Positions 18,064-25,985 of a stretch of 64,000 nucleotides of DNA are shown one piece after another. A model generated the notes under the pieces. That model was not told where the DNA came from, searched no databases, and worked only from the letters and a program-made list of their open reading frames with translations. The stretch is from Streptomyces sp. NBC_01445 (GTDB taxonomy: Bacteria; Actinomycetota; Actinomycetes; Streptomycetales; Streptomycetaceae): NCBI RefSeq assembly GCF_035918235.1, contig NZ_CP109485.1, forward strand, positions 682,001 to 746,000. Reading direction: 5' to 3'. Within the stretch, counting starts at the first letter, position 1. The number at the start of each line of letters is the position of its first letter. The position numbers and the translations under genes were made by a program.

Positions 18064-18513
18064 CTAGGCGCGCGAGGCCAGCGCGGTGTTGGCGGCGTCG
18101 AGGATGTTGCCGAAGGTGCGGGTGATGATCGGCCGCGCGAGGCGTCGGGTGAGCATGCCTCCGAGCAAGGGGACGGGGATCTCGGCGCGGGTGGTCCAGC
18201 ACACGCGGGTGCCGCCGTCGACCTCGGTGAACGTCATGCGGCCGAGTTCGTGCCGGGACGGCGGCAGGCTGCGCTCGACGACGTACTCGGTGGCGTGCGG
18301 CGGGTCGTAGTGGGTGATGCGTTCCCGGAACCAGCCGATCAGCCACAGGTGACCGCGTACCGCACCGACGCCGTACGGCGCGGACTCGCCGTGCCGGGTC
18401 AGGCGGCAGCGCACCACCAGGGGTGAGCTCGTGTAGTTGGTGGTCGTGGTGAGCCAGGCGAAAACATCCTCGACCGGGGCGGCGATGACCCGTTCAACGG
18501 TCATGGATTCCAT
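18064..18513 (-). CDS. SRPBCC (START-like) family protein
   Basis: The 149-residue protein has the N-terminal pattern of polyketide-cyclase/dehydrase-like SRPBCC domains (MTVERVIAAPVEDVFAWLTTTTNY). Beta strands follow with H-Y-D-P-P and a C-terminal helix (TRTFGNILDAANTALA). These domains bind hydrophobic ligands in a deep pocket. The start at 18513 overlaps the end of the sigma-factor gene by 13 nt, and an internal ATG at 18504 is an alternative. Translational coupling suggests it is a dedicated target or partner of the ECF41 sigma factor, much as such factors often sit beside small enzyme genes. Confidence 0.85.
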   Translation of the reverse strand: MESMTVERVIAAPVEDVFAWLTTTTNYTSSPLVVRCRLTRHGESAPYGVGAVRGHLWLIGWFRERITHYDPPHATEYVVERSLPPSRHELGRMTFTEVDGGTRVCWTTRAEIPVPLLGGMLTRRLARPIITRTFGNILDAANTALASRA

Positions 18514-19397
18514 GGCTGTTGGGCTCCTCTGTCGATGAGGGACACCGCGTCGGCGCGATGGAGCTTGTCCGGGTTGCGGATGCCGTACAGGCCGGTGATC
18601 CGTCCGTCCCGGATCTCGAACGCGACGAGCCAGTCGAGTTCACCAGCGGTGATGAACCGCGCCGCCGGCATGCCGTTGTACGTCCCGTGCTCGACGTGGG
18701 TCGCCGCTGTCGTGGTACGGAGGACGCCGAGGACGAACCGTGCGACGTCGGCGCGGCCGGTGATGGGTCGCCGGGCTGCGACCACCTTCCCTCCGCCGTC
18801 GGAGATCTGCACGACATCGGGTGCCAACAGGTCCATCAGCGCCTGGACTTCGCCGGTAGCCGCCGCGGTCAGGAACCGGTCGACGATCTCCCGGCCGGCA
18901 TCCGAGTGAGGATCGAAACGACGGCGCCGCGCGCGGACGTGCCCGCGGGCGCGATGGGCGATCTGCCGGACGGTGGCCTCGGCCTTGCCCACCGCGGCGG
19001 CGATCTCACCGTGGGTGTAGCCGAACACGTCGTGCAGCACGAACACCGCGCGCTCGGTCGGGTTCAGCGTCTCCAGGACGAGCATCATGGCCATCGACAC
19101 CGACTCGGCTAGGATGATGTCGTCGGACACCTCGGGTGCGGTGCGGATCGGCTCGGGCAGCCAGGGCCCGACGTACTCCTCGCGCCGCGCCCTGACCGAG
19201 CGCAGATGGTTGAGTGCCTGCCGGGTCACGATGCGGACCAGGTAGGCGCGCGGATGCTCGACCGACGTCTGGTCGACGTCGCGCCACCGCAGATAGCTCT
19301 CCTGGAGCACGTCCTCGGCGTCGGTGGCGCTGCCCAGCATCTCGTAGGCGATGGTGAACAGCAGCGGACGGTGTTCGGTGAAGGCGTCCTCAGTCAC
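18501..19397 (-). CDS. ECF41-type (SigJ-like) RNA polymerase sigma factor
   Basis: The GTG at 19397 follows GGAGGG, giving 298 residues. Sigma region 2 (about 10-80: FTIAYEMLGSATDAEDVLQESYLRW) and region 4 (about 110-165: LNPTERAVFVLHDVFGYTHGEIAAAVGKAEATVRQIAHRA) are followed by a SnoaL-like C-terminal domain (about 180-290). The ECF41 hallmarks WLPEP (linker after region 2) and NPDKL (near the C-terminus) are present. In this group the fused SnoaL domain replaces a separate anti-sigma factor, so activity is autoregulated. It forms an operon with the SRPBCC gene. A candidate ECF41 promoter lies about 75-100 nt upstream. Confidence 0.93.
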   Translation of the reverse strand: MTEDAFTEHRPLLFTIAYEMLGSATDAEDVLQESYLRWRDVDQTSVEHPRAYLVRIVTRQALNHLRSVRARREEYVGPWLPEPIRTAPEVSDDIILAESVSMAMMLVLETLNPTERAVFVLHDVFGYTHGEIAAAVGKAEATVRQIAHRARGHVRARRRRFDPHSDAGREIVDRFLTAAATGEVQALMDLLAPDVVQISDGGGKVVAARRPITGRADVARFVLGVLRTTTAATHVEHGTYNGMPAARFITAGELDWLVAFEIRDGRITGLYGIRNPDKLHRADAVSLIDRGAQQPWNP

Positions 19398-19470
19398 GGC
19401 CCTCCCCCACCACGCGCTCGCGTCGGCACTCCGGCAGCACGCCCGGCTCCTCTCGTCGGATGCCCATCGA

Positions 19471-19497
19471 GACACCCCGTACGAGCGATCCGTGACA
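19471..19497 (-). promoter_or_regulatory. Candidate autoregulated ECF41 promoter
   Basis: Read on the minus strand, TGTCAC (19497-19492) is followed after 17 nt by TGTC (19474-19471). This is close to the TGTCACA / CGTC consensus reported for ECF41 sigma factors. It lies upstream of the sigma-factor gene and points at it. Confidence 0.5.
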
Positions 19498-19528
19498 GTC
19501 CGAGCGTGTGATTCAGTTCACAATGTGG

Positions 19529-19975
19529 TCACGCCGACGTCGACGCTTGGTCGAGGGGGATGACCCGGGCCGTGGCACTGGCGGTCGCGAGGATCGCCCC
19601 GCCGGTGTCGGCGAGGGTGGCATCCAGGAAGGCGATGTCCCCTGCCCGGTGCACCACGCGCCCCTTCCCGATGATCCGGCCCGGGCGGACGGGCCTCAGG
19701 AATTGGGTGTGGAGTTCCAGCGTGGACTGGAACTGGTCCGGTTCGAGCGTGGCCAGAAGTGCGGGACCGACCGTGTCGTAGAGCATCGCGGCGAGGAAGG
19801 CGCCCAGCACGTTCCCGGCCGGGTTGGTGAAGTCCTCCGTCGCGGTGAAGGCGAGCTCGACGGTGCCGTTGTCACCGTCCGCGTCAAGGACCTCCAACCC
19901 CAGCGTGGCAGCCGCCCGTGGCAGCGGCGCGCGCCCCTCCACGCCATCCCAGAACGGCCCGGATCGTCCTGTCAT
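19529..19975 (-). CDS. Hotdog-fold thioesterase (PaaI/4HBT-like)
   Basis: The 148-residue protein has the hotdog pattern of small acyl-CoA thioesterases. A central helix carries NPAGNVLGAFLAAMLYDTVGPALLATL, where the Asn-Pro-x-Gly replaces the usual HGG loop. The strands ELHTQFLRPVRPGRIIGKGRVVHRAGDIAFLDATL and ILATASATARVI follow. It probably hydrolyses an acyl- or aryl-CoA; the substrate is unknown. It stands alone between the sigma-factor gene and a damaged RibD-like gene, both on the same strand. Confidence 0.85.
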   Translation of the reverse strand: MTGRSGPFWDGVEGRAPLPRAAATLGLEVLDADGDNGTVELAFTATEDFTNPAGNVLGAFLAAMLYDTVGPALLATLEPDQFQSTLELHTQFLRPVRPGRIIGKGRVVHRAGDIAFLDATLADTGGAILATASATARVIPLDQASTSA

Positions 19976-20060
19976 CGCAGCGCTCCCAGGTCGAAAATTC
20001 TGTCGAGAGCTCCGTCGGGGCTTCTCCTGCCGTCCCTATTCTCCGTCTCCCCCTCGGACC

Positions 20061-20698
20061 TCACCCCTGGTCGTCCAGCAGGAAGGATCCGTACTGGGGC
20101 TTGCCGGCCCGTTCGTAGACGCAGTATTGAACACCCGCGCCGGTGGCGCCGGATTCGGTAAGCGTCCAGGCGACAGAGGCGGCACCTTCGGCGAAGAGCT
20201 GCTTGCCCGTCCCGCGGATCACGGGGTTGATGAGCAGCCGGTACTCGTCGACGAGGTCGTGCTCCTGCAGGTGCGGATGAGGTCGCTGCTGCCCTGCGTC
20301 ATGATCACGCCATCGACCCGGCCCTTGAGCTGTGCGACGGACTCGGCGGCCTCGCCCTTGAGGAGGTGGGAGTTGTTCCACTCCAGGCCGCTGTCCAGGG
20401 TGCGCGAGGCGACGTACTTGGGCATCGTGTTCAGCTTCACGGCGATCGGGTCGTTCTCATCGGTCACGCGGGGCCAGTGGGCGGCGAAGATGTCGTACGT
20501 CTTCCGGCCGAGGAGGAGATGGTCGGCGGTCTGCTCGACGACCCCCGTCATGAGGACCATGAAGTCGTCGTCGACGTACGGGACTTGCCAGCCACCGTGC
20601 TCGAACCCGGCGTCGACGTCCTCGCCCGGATCGCCCGGAGCCTGCATGACGCCGTCCATGGTGACGAACGCGGTGACGATCAGCTTGCCGCTGCTCAT
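20061..20698 (-). pseudogene. RibD C-terminal/dihydrofolate-reductase-like protein, frameshifted
   Basis: The N-terminal two thirds start at the ATG at 20698 (MSSGKLIVTAFVTMDGVMQAPG) and include LLLGRKTYDIFAAHWP and MTQGSSDLIRT, all typical of the DHFR/RibD-C family. After RT the sense switches frame at about 20268-20275 to LQEHDLVDEYRLLINPVIRGTG, continuing to the stop at 20061. A single missing base restores one open frame of about 212 residues. The intact family members are NADPH-dependent reductases of unclear substrate, common in actinobacteria. This may be a true pseudogene or an assembly error in a C-run. Confidence 0.8.
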
Positions 20699-20783
20699 GA
20701 CGGTGCCTTTCCATACGACTGTTTCCGGTCCAGCGGATTCAGCGAGCGCGGCCACCGGGCCGACGGTGCGGTACGCGAATGCG

Positions 20784-21383
20784 TTACCCGTTGCGCGCGG
20801 CCGCCACGAAGCGGCGGATCAGGTCGGCGCTCTTGACGCCCTTCTCTGACTCGACGCCGCTGGACACATCGACACCACCGGGGGCGGCCGAGCGTACGGC
20901 CGCGCCTACGTTGTCAGGGTCCAGCCCCCCTGCCAGCAGCCAGAATCCCTGGGGCGGGCGTTCGGCGAGCAGGTCGGTGTCGAAGCGGGCACCGCTGCCC
21001 GGCACCGGGGCGTCGAGGAGCAGTCGGTCAGCGGGATCCATCTCCGGGCGCGCGAGATAGCCGTCCCAGGCCAGGGCCCGGATCGTCCGGAACCCTTCGG
21101 CGCGGAGGCGTTCGAACGCCGCGTCCTCCTCGTCGCCGTGCAGCTGGACGGTGGTGAGGCGCGCGGCTGAGGCCGTTGCCAGGACCTCCTCGATGGGCTG
21201 CCGCCGGAACACGCCCACGGTCTCGACCGCGGCGGGCACGCGTCGTGCCAGCTCGCGGGCGGCTTCGGCCCCGATCAGTCGCGGGCTGCCGGGCGCGAAG
21301 ACGAATCCGACGGCGTCCGCGCCTGCCGCGACCGCCGCGTCGAGTGTGTCCGCCGTGCGCAGACCGCAGATCTTTACGTACAC
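20784..21383 (-). CDS. trpF: Phosphoribosylanthranilate isomerase
   Basis: The GTG at 21383 opens VYVKICGLRTADTLDAAVAAGADAVGFVF, the classical TrpF amino terminus with the catalytic Cys in KICG. The product has 199 residues, normal for TrpF. RPEMDPADRLLLDAPVPGSG carries the catalytic Asp, and FWLLAGGLDPDNV and GVDVSSGVESEKGVKS form the phosphate-binding loops. It converts N-(5-phosphoribosyl)anthranilate to CdRP in tryptophan synthesis. No other trp genes are in the window, so it is a stand-alone copy. Confidence 0.95.
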   Translation of the reverse strand: MYVKICGLRTADTLDAAVAAGADAVGFVFAPGSPRLIGAEAARELARRVPAAVETVGVFRRQPIEEVLATASAARLTTVQLHGDEEDAAFERLRAEGFRTIRALAWDGYLARPEMDPADRLLLDAPVPGSGARFDTDLLAERPPQGFWLLAGGLDPDNVGAAVRSAAPGGVDVSSGVESEKGVKSADLIRRFVAAARNG

Positions 21384-21923
21384 CGATCCCTGCTCTCTTC
21401 CTTCTCTGCCTTCGCCGGGCCGGCCCCGGCGCGATGAGCTGCCGAGGCCTCGTTCGCGGCGGCCGGTGTCACCGTAGACGATCCCGTCACCGCGCCTGCG
21501 GGGTGCGTGCCCGGCAGGCGCGGCGAGGGCGACGGGTCCCGCAGCGTCCGCACCGGCGATACGGACTCGGGGGTCTCCGCGTCGACCGGGCGCGGAATCG
21601 GCAGGGACATCAGGAACGCGAGCACCATGACCGCGGCTCCGGTGAGCCTCGCCCCCAAGGTGTCCCTGGCCGCTCGAGCTCCCGGCGGCCTGCATGGCGG
21701 GCAGGGACCTGCTGATCGCCGCCTCCCACTGCGCGCTCGACAGATGGATGATCCGACCGGACACTCCCGCTCAGACGAAGTGGACGCCATCGCCCGCCGC
21801 TGCTGTCCTGTCCTGTCCTCCGACGTTGCGTACCGCTCGAGCTGCTGTTGGCTCCGCTGCCCGGGAGGTTCGCCGTGGTGGCGGTGGCGTCGAGGGGCCA
21901 GCCCCTCGACGCCACCCGCGTCA
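21384..21923. other. 540-bp stretch without a confident gene
   Basis: Several overlapping frames exist, but none has a convincing start, ribosome site and family. A minus frame (21374-about 21660) contains a hydrophobic stretch, GAAVMVLAFLMSLPIP, followed by a low-complexity tail. Another begins MSGRIIHLSSAQWEAAISRSLPAMQ. They could be remnants of a degraded membrane-protein gene. Confidence 0.3.
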
Positions 21924-22592
21924 CTACTTGGGCATCAGCACCGTGTCGACGATGTAGACGTTGGCGTTGGCCGTCTTGACGTTGCCGCAGACCACACTGG
22001 CGGAGTCGTTGACCTTGTAGGACTCGCCGGAGCCCGCGGTCGTCAGCCTGGACTTCTCCAGCGTCGCGTACGAGCCGCTCTCCAGGTCCTTCGGCGCGAG
22101 CTTCTGCCCCACGACGTGGTAGGTGAGGATCTTGGTGAGCGTGGCCTTGTCGTTCAGGACCTTGTCCAGGTCGGCCTTCGGGATCTTCGCGAAGGCGTCG
22201 TTGGTCGGCGCGAACACGGTGATGTTCTCGGCGTTGTTCAGGGTGTCGACCAGGCCCGCCTTCTTGACCGCGGTCACGAGAGTGGACAGGGCCGGGTTGT
22301 TGGACGCGGCGGTCGCGACCGGGTCCTTCGCCATGCCGTCGAAGGAGCCCGCGCCGTCCTTGGGCACGGAGGAACAGGCCGGGCCGAACGGCTCGTCCGC
22401 GTTGTTCATGTCGCCCGAACCGCTGTCGTTCGCCTTGTCGGACGCCTGGTCGGACGCGGCGGACGACTTCGTGTCCGAGGCCGCCTTGTCCTTGCCGTCC
22501 TCGCTCGAGCAGGCGGTCAGCGCCAGCGGCAGCATCGCCGCCGCGGCGAGAACGAGGGCTCCACGACCGGTTCGGCGGGTGACGGTGTTCAT
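21924..22592 (-). CDS. Fasciclin (FAS1) domain lipoprotein
   Basis: The 222-residue protein has a lipoprotein signal (lipobox LTAC, Cys near residue 28) and a Ser/Asp/Lys-rich linker. A single FAS1 domain follows (about 80-222), with the family blocks TVFAPTNDAFAKIP, LTYHVVGQKL and the terminal NVYIVDTVLMPK. FAS1 proteins are surface adhesion or matrix proteins, and the mycobacterial MPT70/MPT83 belong here. It follows the sulfite-oxidase-like gene by 66 nt on the same strand, with no separate promoter motif seen, so it is probably in the SigK regulon as in mycobacteria. Confidence 0.93.
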   Translation of the reverse strand: MNTVTRRTGRGALVLAAAAMLPLALTACSSEDGKDKAASDTKSSAASDQASDKANDSGSGDMNNADEPFGPACSSVPKDGAGSFDGMAKDPVATAASNNPALSTLVTAVKKAGLVDTLNNAENITVFAPTNDAFAKIPKADLDKVLNDKATLTKILTYHVVGQKLAPKDLESGSYATLEKSRLTTAGSGESYKVNDSASVVCGNVKTANANVYIVDTVLMPK

Positions 22593-22658
22593 TTCTGCTC
22601 CTTGAAAGGTGTGGTGAGGGTGCTGAGTTCAGGTCGTGCGCCGAGATCGGCGCGGCGG

Positions 22659-24296
22659 TCAGTCCACGGTGACCACCACCGAATGCCAGCCACTGGCCCC
22701 ATCGGGGATGGTGCGGGTCCGCTTCTCCGTCTGGGTCTCGCCCGTGCGGTCCGTGGCCCGGACGGTCAGGGTGTGACCGCCCGACGCGGCCTTCCAGGGG
22801 AAGGACCACTGGCGCCAGGTGTCCGTGGTGTCCTCGGCGGCCAGATCCGCCCGCCGCCAGGGCCCGTCGTCGACACGGACCTCGACCTTGTCGATCCCGC
22901 GGTGCTGGGCCCAGGCCACTCCGGCGACCATGACCGTTCCGGCCCCGAGGCGCGCGAACGGCTTGGGGGTGTCGATCCGGGACTGTGTCTTGATCGGCGC
23001 CCTGCGCGCCCAGTGCCGCTTCACCCAGTACGGGTCGTAGTCGTCGAACGTGGTGAGTTCGATGTCGTGGATCCATTTACAGGCGGACACGAACCCGTAC
23101 AGGCCGGGAACCACCATGCGCACCGGGAAGCCGTGGGCGAAGGGCAGGGGCTCGCCGTTCATCCCGAGGGCGAGCATCGCGTCGCGGCCGTCCATGACGT
23201 CCTCGACGGGGCTGCCGATGGTCATTCCGTCGACGGAGCGCGCGACCAGCTGGTCGGCGGGCCCGCCCTTCGATGGCGGCTCGACGCCGCACCGGCGCAG
23301 GAGGTCGGCCAGGCGCACGCCGATCCACCGCGCGTTGCCGACGTACGGGCCGCCGACCTCGTTCGAGACGCAGGCGAGCGTGATGTTCCGTTCGATGAGC
23401 GGCATGCGCAGCAGCTCCGCGAACGACACGGTCGTCTCGCGGGTGACGCCCTTGCCGTGGATCCGCAGCCGCCACGCGTTCGCGTCGACCTTGGGCACCA
23501 CGAGCGCGGTGTCGACCCGGTAGAAGTCCCTACCGGGCGTCATGAACGGGCTGACTTCCTTGATCCGCAGCGCCGCCCCCTTGGGTAGGGGTGCGGCGGC
23601 GGAGGCGGGCGCGGGCAGCGTGATCCGGCGGCGGGAGGCGACGGCGTTCTCGCCCTGCGAACCGTTCAGGGAGCGGCCCAGGAGGCCGAGCCCGGTCGAC
23701 GCGGCCGCGGCGGCAGTCGCCGCGACAATGAACCCCCGCCGGTCCCAGCCCGCCTCCTCCTCTCCGCGAGCGGGCTCTGCCTCCGCGGGCGCCGTCGCAC
23801 CTTGGCCGACGGGAACCTCTCTCCTACGTGGCTGCAGGCGCCCGGAGAGCCGGTACAGAAGCCCGGCTCCCACCACGGCTCCGGCCACCGACGGCAGGGC
23901 GTCGGCGACGCTCGTGGAGTCGGGCCGGCCGGTCGCGGCGAGGGCCCCGACCACGCCGAACAGGAGCACACCCGCCGAGCCGATCCGCCGGTGCCGTGCC
24001 GCCACCACGCCGAGGACGAGTGCGAGAAGCGTGAGCACGCCGAGGATGCCCAGTTGCAGGACGAGCTTGTCGTTCGTTCCGAAGTGGCGGATCGCCCAGT
24101 CCTTCACCCCGGCGGGCGTGCGGTCGATCGCCGCCCCGCCCACCGCGACGACGGGACTCGACTCGGGACGTACCGCGACAGACACGAGCTCGGCCGTCGC
24201 GAGCGCGGCGTAGCCCGCCAGGAGGCCGATCAACGCACCGAGCCCGACAAGTCGCCACACACGGGGGTGACTTGATGTCTTCGCTTCTGTACTCAC
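22659..24296 (-). CDS. Membrane-anchored sulfite-oxidase-like molybdopterin oxidoreductase
   Basis: I prefer the GTG at 24296, since a SigK-type -10 element (CGGATG) ends 6 nt upstream, so the transcript would begin at the GTG. An ATG at 24305 would add three residues. The 545-residue protein has several N-terminal helices (about 15-35, 75-100, 108-150). A periplasmic sulfite-oxidase domain follows (NITLACVSNEVGG with the Mo-ligand Cys, GVRLADLLRRCGV, PFAHGFPVRMVVPGLYGF), then a Mo-co dimerisation domain ending WHSVVVTVD. The electron donor is uncertain. It is operonic with the fasciclin gene. Confidence 0.92.
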   Translation of the reverse strand: MSTEAKTSSHPRVWRLVGLGALIGLLAGYAALATAELVSVAVRPESSPVVAVGGAAIDRTPAGVKDWAIRHFGTNDKLVLQLGILGVLTLLALVLGVVAARHRRIGSAGVLLFGVVGALAATGRPDSTSVADALPSVAGAVVGAGLLYRLSGRLQPRRREVPVGQGATAPAEAEPARGEEEAGWDRRGFIVAATAAAAASTGLGLLGRSLNGSQGENAVASRRRITLPAPASAAAPLPKGAALRIKEVSPFMTPGRDFYRVDTALVVPKVDANAWRLRIHGKGVTRETTVSFAELLRMPLIERNITLACVSNEVGGPYVGNARWIGVRLADLLRRCGVEPPSKGGPADQLVARSVDGMTIGSPVEDVMDGRDAMLALGMNGEPLPFAHGFPVRMVVPGLYGFVSACKWIHDIELTTFDDYDPYWVKRHWARRAPIKTQSRIDTPKPFARLGAGTVMVAGVAWAQHRGIDKVEVRVDDGPWRRADLAAEDTTDTWRQWSFPWKAASGGHTLTVRATDRTGETQTEKRTRTIPDGASGWHSVVVTVD

Positions 24297-24302
24297 ACCG
24301 GT

Positions 24303-24332
24303 CATCCGGAGCAGTGGCCGGGTTCGGATTGG
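24303..24332 (-). promoter_or_regulatory. Candidate SigK-type promoter of the sulfite-oxidase/fasciclin operon
   Basis: On the minus strand CCAATCC (24332-24326) is followed after 17 nt by CGGATG (24308-24303). The next G of a GTG start codon lies at 24296, consistent with a leaderless transcript. The same -35 and a similar -10 occur upstream of sigK. Confidence 0.6.
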
Positions 24333-24366
24333 CCTCTCACTCGATCGAGGGAGAATTTCTTTCCGA

Positions 24367-24395
24367 CCAATCCGAAGGGCTCGCGGGTACGAATG
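24367..24395 (+). promoter_or_regulatory. Second CCAATCC-type promoter motif, opposite orientation
   Basis: CCAATCC (24367-24373) is followed by a 16-nt spacer and CGAATG (24390-24395), matching the same consensus on the plus strand. Transcription would start near 24402 and run toward the hairpin at 24546-24573. No plus-strand gene is there. A further CCAATCC lies at 24470-24476 without a good -10. Confidence 0.4.
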
Positions 24396-24545
24396 AACGG
24401 GGCGTCGCGGTCCCCTTGTCCTGCGGGGCCCTGCGGAACAAGTCCCTTTGTCGACCGGCGGACAGCGGACCAATCCGGTGGTCCCGCGCGCCAGGAATTA
24501 CTTATGGACAGGACAGGGACGTGCCTGCGCCCACTCAAAACAGTT

Positions 24546-24573
24546 CCGGCGAGGCATTTCCATGCCTCGCCGG
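24546..24573. terminator. 12-bp perfect stem-loop after the anti-sigma gene
   Basis: Arms 24546-24557 and 24562-24573 pair perfectly around a TTCC loop, 12 nt after the rskA stop. On the minus strand it is followed by a short T-run (ACTGTTTTGAG), so it should terminate the sigK-rskA operon. Confidence 0.75.
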
Positions 24574-24585
24574 TGCCATGGAGGA

Positions 24586-25338
24586 TCAGGCGGGGAAGTC
24601 CATCAGGGCCACCGGCGGGGAGGTGGGTTTGGGAGATCCGCCCGCCGGTTCGACAGTGATGCCCATGCCGGACGCCCGGTCGACGGGACCGTCCAACAGG
24701 ACGGCCTGCGACCGCGAGGCGGGGTCCAGGAGTCCGGCCGGACGCATCGTTCCCCCGTCGGCGAACCACAGCTGGTAAACCTTGCCGGACGGCGGTGCGG
24801 CCAGGCCGGACGACACGAATGCCGCCTTGTCGCGGCTCTTGGAGACGACCACCGTGCCACTCGCGCCGTCGCCGAGACGCGCGGTGCCGGCCTTGGCGTC
24901 GGGCGCCCCCAGGACTGCCGCGAGCTCGGCCGACCGCCGCTGCTCCGCGCCGGCCTCGGCGCGCGCGTCCCGTGCCTCCTCGTGCTGCCACACCGCGACG
25001 CCGCCAAGACCGGCGGCGGTCGCCAGGCACGCGGCGAGCGCCCAGCGCGTGGCCCGGCGTCCCCGCGCCGGGTTCCCGCCACCGCGCGAGGGCGGCTTCG
25101 GGAGGGGCGACTCCTGGCGGACATTGGGGATCCGTCCCATGACCCGGGCCCTGAGGGCGGGCGGCGGCGTCTCACTGACGGCAAGCCCCAACCTTCCTGC
25201 CGTGGCATCCAGTTCAGCGACCTCCTGAGTGCAGGCCTCGCAGGCCACGAGGTGGCGCTCGAAGGCGGCCCGCTCGTCCTCGGACAGCGCGTGGAGCACG
25301 TAGGCGCCGGTCAGCGTGTGGACATCGGCGTTCGTCAT
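24586..25338 (-). CDS. rskA: RskA-type membrane anti-sigma factor
   Basis: The 250-residue protein starts at the ATG overlapping the sigma-factor stop (ATGA). The N-terminal zinc-associated anti-sigma domain has His29-x3-Cys33-x2-Cys36 (RHLVACEACTQEV). A transmembrane helix (about 95-115, WALAACLATAAGLGGVAVW) leads to an extracytoplasmic RskA domain (GTVVVSKSRDKAAFVSSGLAA, YQLWFADGG, GMGITVEPAGG). It should hold SigK inactive at the membrane until proteolysis or redox change. The co-transcribed order sigK-rskA is the classic actinobacterial arrangement. Confidence 0.93.
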   Translation of the reverse strand: MTNADVHTLTGAYVLHALSEDERAAFERHLVACEACTQEVAELDATAGRLGLAVSETPPPALRARVMGRIPNVRQESPLPKPPSRGGGNPARGRRATRWALAACLATAAGLGGVAVWQHEEARDARAEAGAEQRRSAELAAVLGAPDAKAGTARLGDGASGTVVVSKSRDKAAFVSSGLAAPPSGKVYQLWFADGGTMRPAGLLDPASRSQAVLLDGPVDRASGMGITVEPAGGSPKPTSPPVALMDFPA

Positions 25339-25919
25339 GCGTTCACCCCCAGGCAGTCGCGCAGGCGGATGAGACCGTCGCGCAGGCGCGTCTTGACCGT
25401 GCCGAGAGGCAGCGCGAGCAGTTCGGCCACTTCCCGGTACGTGAGTCCGCGGTAGTAGGCCAGCGTGACGGACTGACGCTGGAGCTCCGTGAGGCCGCGC
25501 AGACAGCGGCGTACCTGTTCGCGTTCGAGGCGGTGCTCCACCTGTTCGGTCACCTCGTCGAACTCGGGGGTGCGGTCCAGGAGTGCGGCCTGCCGCTCCC
25601 TGGCGGCCGATGCCTCGACCGATCGGACCCGGTCGATGGCCCGCCGGTGGGCGAGGGTGAGTATCCAGTTCATGGCCGTACCGCGGTCGGGTCGGTAGCG
25701 GGCGGCGCTGCGCCACACCTCGATCAGGACCTCTTGGGCCACCTCTTCGGACTGGGCGTGGTCGCGCAGCACGCTGCGCACCACGCCGAACACCGGCCCG
25801 GCCACCCGGTCGTAGACGGCGGCGAATGCCTCCTGGCTGCCCTTGGCGGTCCGCCCCATCAGTGCCTGGAGATCGGGCTCCGGCACGGGGGACGCCCCAA
25901 GGGGTGCGATTCGGTTCAC
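25335..25919 (-). CDS. sigK: ECF sigma factor, SigK family
   Basis: I chose the GTG at 25919 (GGAAG 9 nt upstream), giving 194 residues. Region 2 (about 25-95) has AFAAVYDRVAGPVFGVV, HAQSEEVAQEVLIEVWR and MNWILTLAHRRAIDRVR. Region 4 (about 130-190) has LTELQRQSVTLAYYRGLTYREVAELLALPLGTVKTRLRDG. It is partnered with the RskA gene by a 4-nt overlap. The downstream operon contains fasciclin and sulfite-oxidase genes, matching known SigK targets in mycobacteria. A CCAATCC promoter motif upstream suggests autoregulation. Confidence 0.92.
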   Translation of the reverse strand: MNRIAPLGASPVPEPDLQALMGRTAKGSQEAFAAVYDRVAGPVFGVVRSVLRDHAQSEEVAQEVLIEVWRSAARYRPDRGTAMNWILTLAHRRAIDRVRSVEASAARERQAALLDRTPEFDEVTEQVEHRLEREQVRRCLRGLTELQRQSVTLAYYRGLTYREVAELLALPLGTVKTRLRDGLIRLRDCLGVNA

Positions 25920-25956
25920 GTGGCGATCTTCCGGGAGGGAACGGCGGGACACCGGT

Positions 25957-25985
25957 AATGCGTAGCGGGCGGGCCGGCGGATTGG
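25957..25985 (-). promoter_or_regulatory. Candidate autoregulated SigK promoter
   Basis: CCAATCC (25985-25979), a 16-nt spacer and CGCATT (25962-25957) on the minus strand point at sigK, with a predicted 5' UTR of about 30 nt that includes GGAAG. It matches the motif before the sulfite-oxidase gene. Confidence 0.6.

Noticed and set aside
21374..21790. A 138-codon minus frame upstream of trpF
   Set aside because: It has one hydrophobic segment but no good ribosome site, overlaps the trpF start and has no recognisable family. It is kept only as a note.
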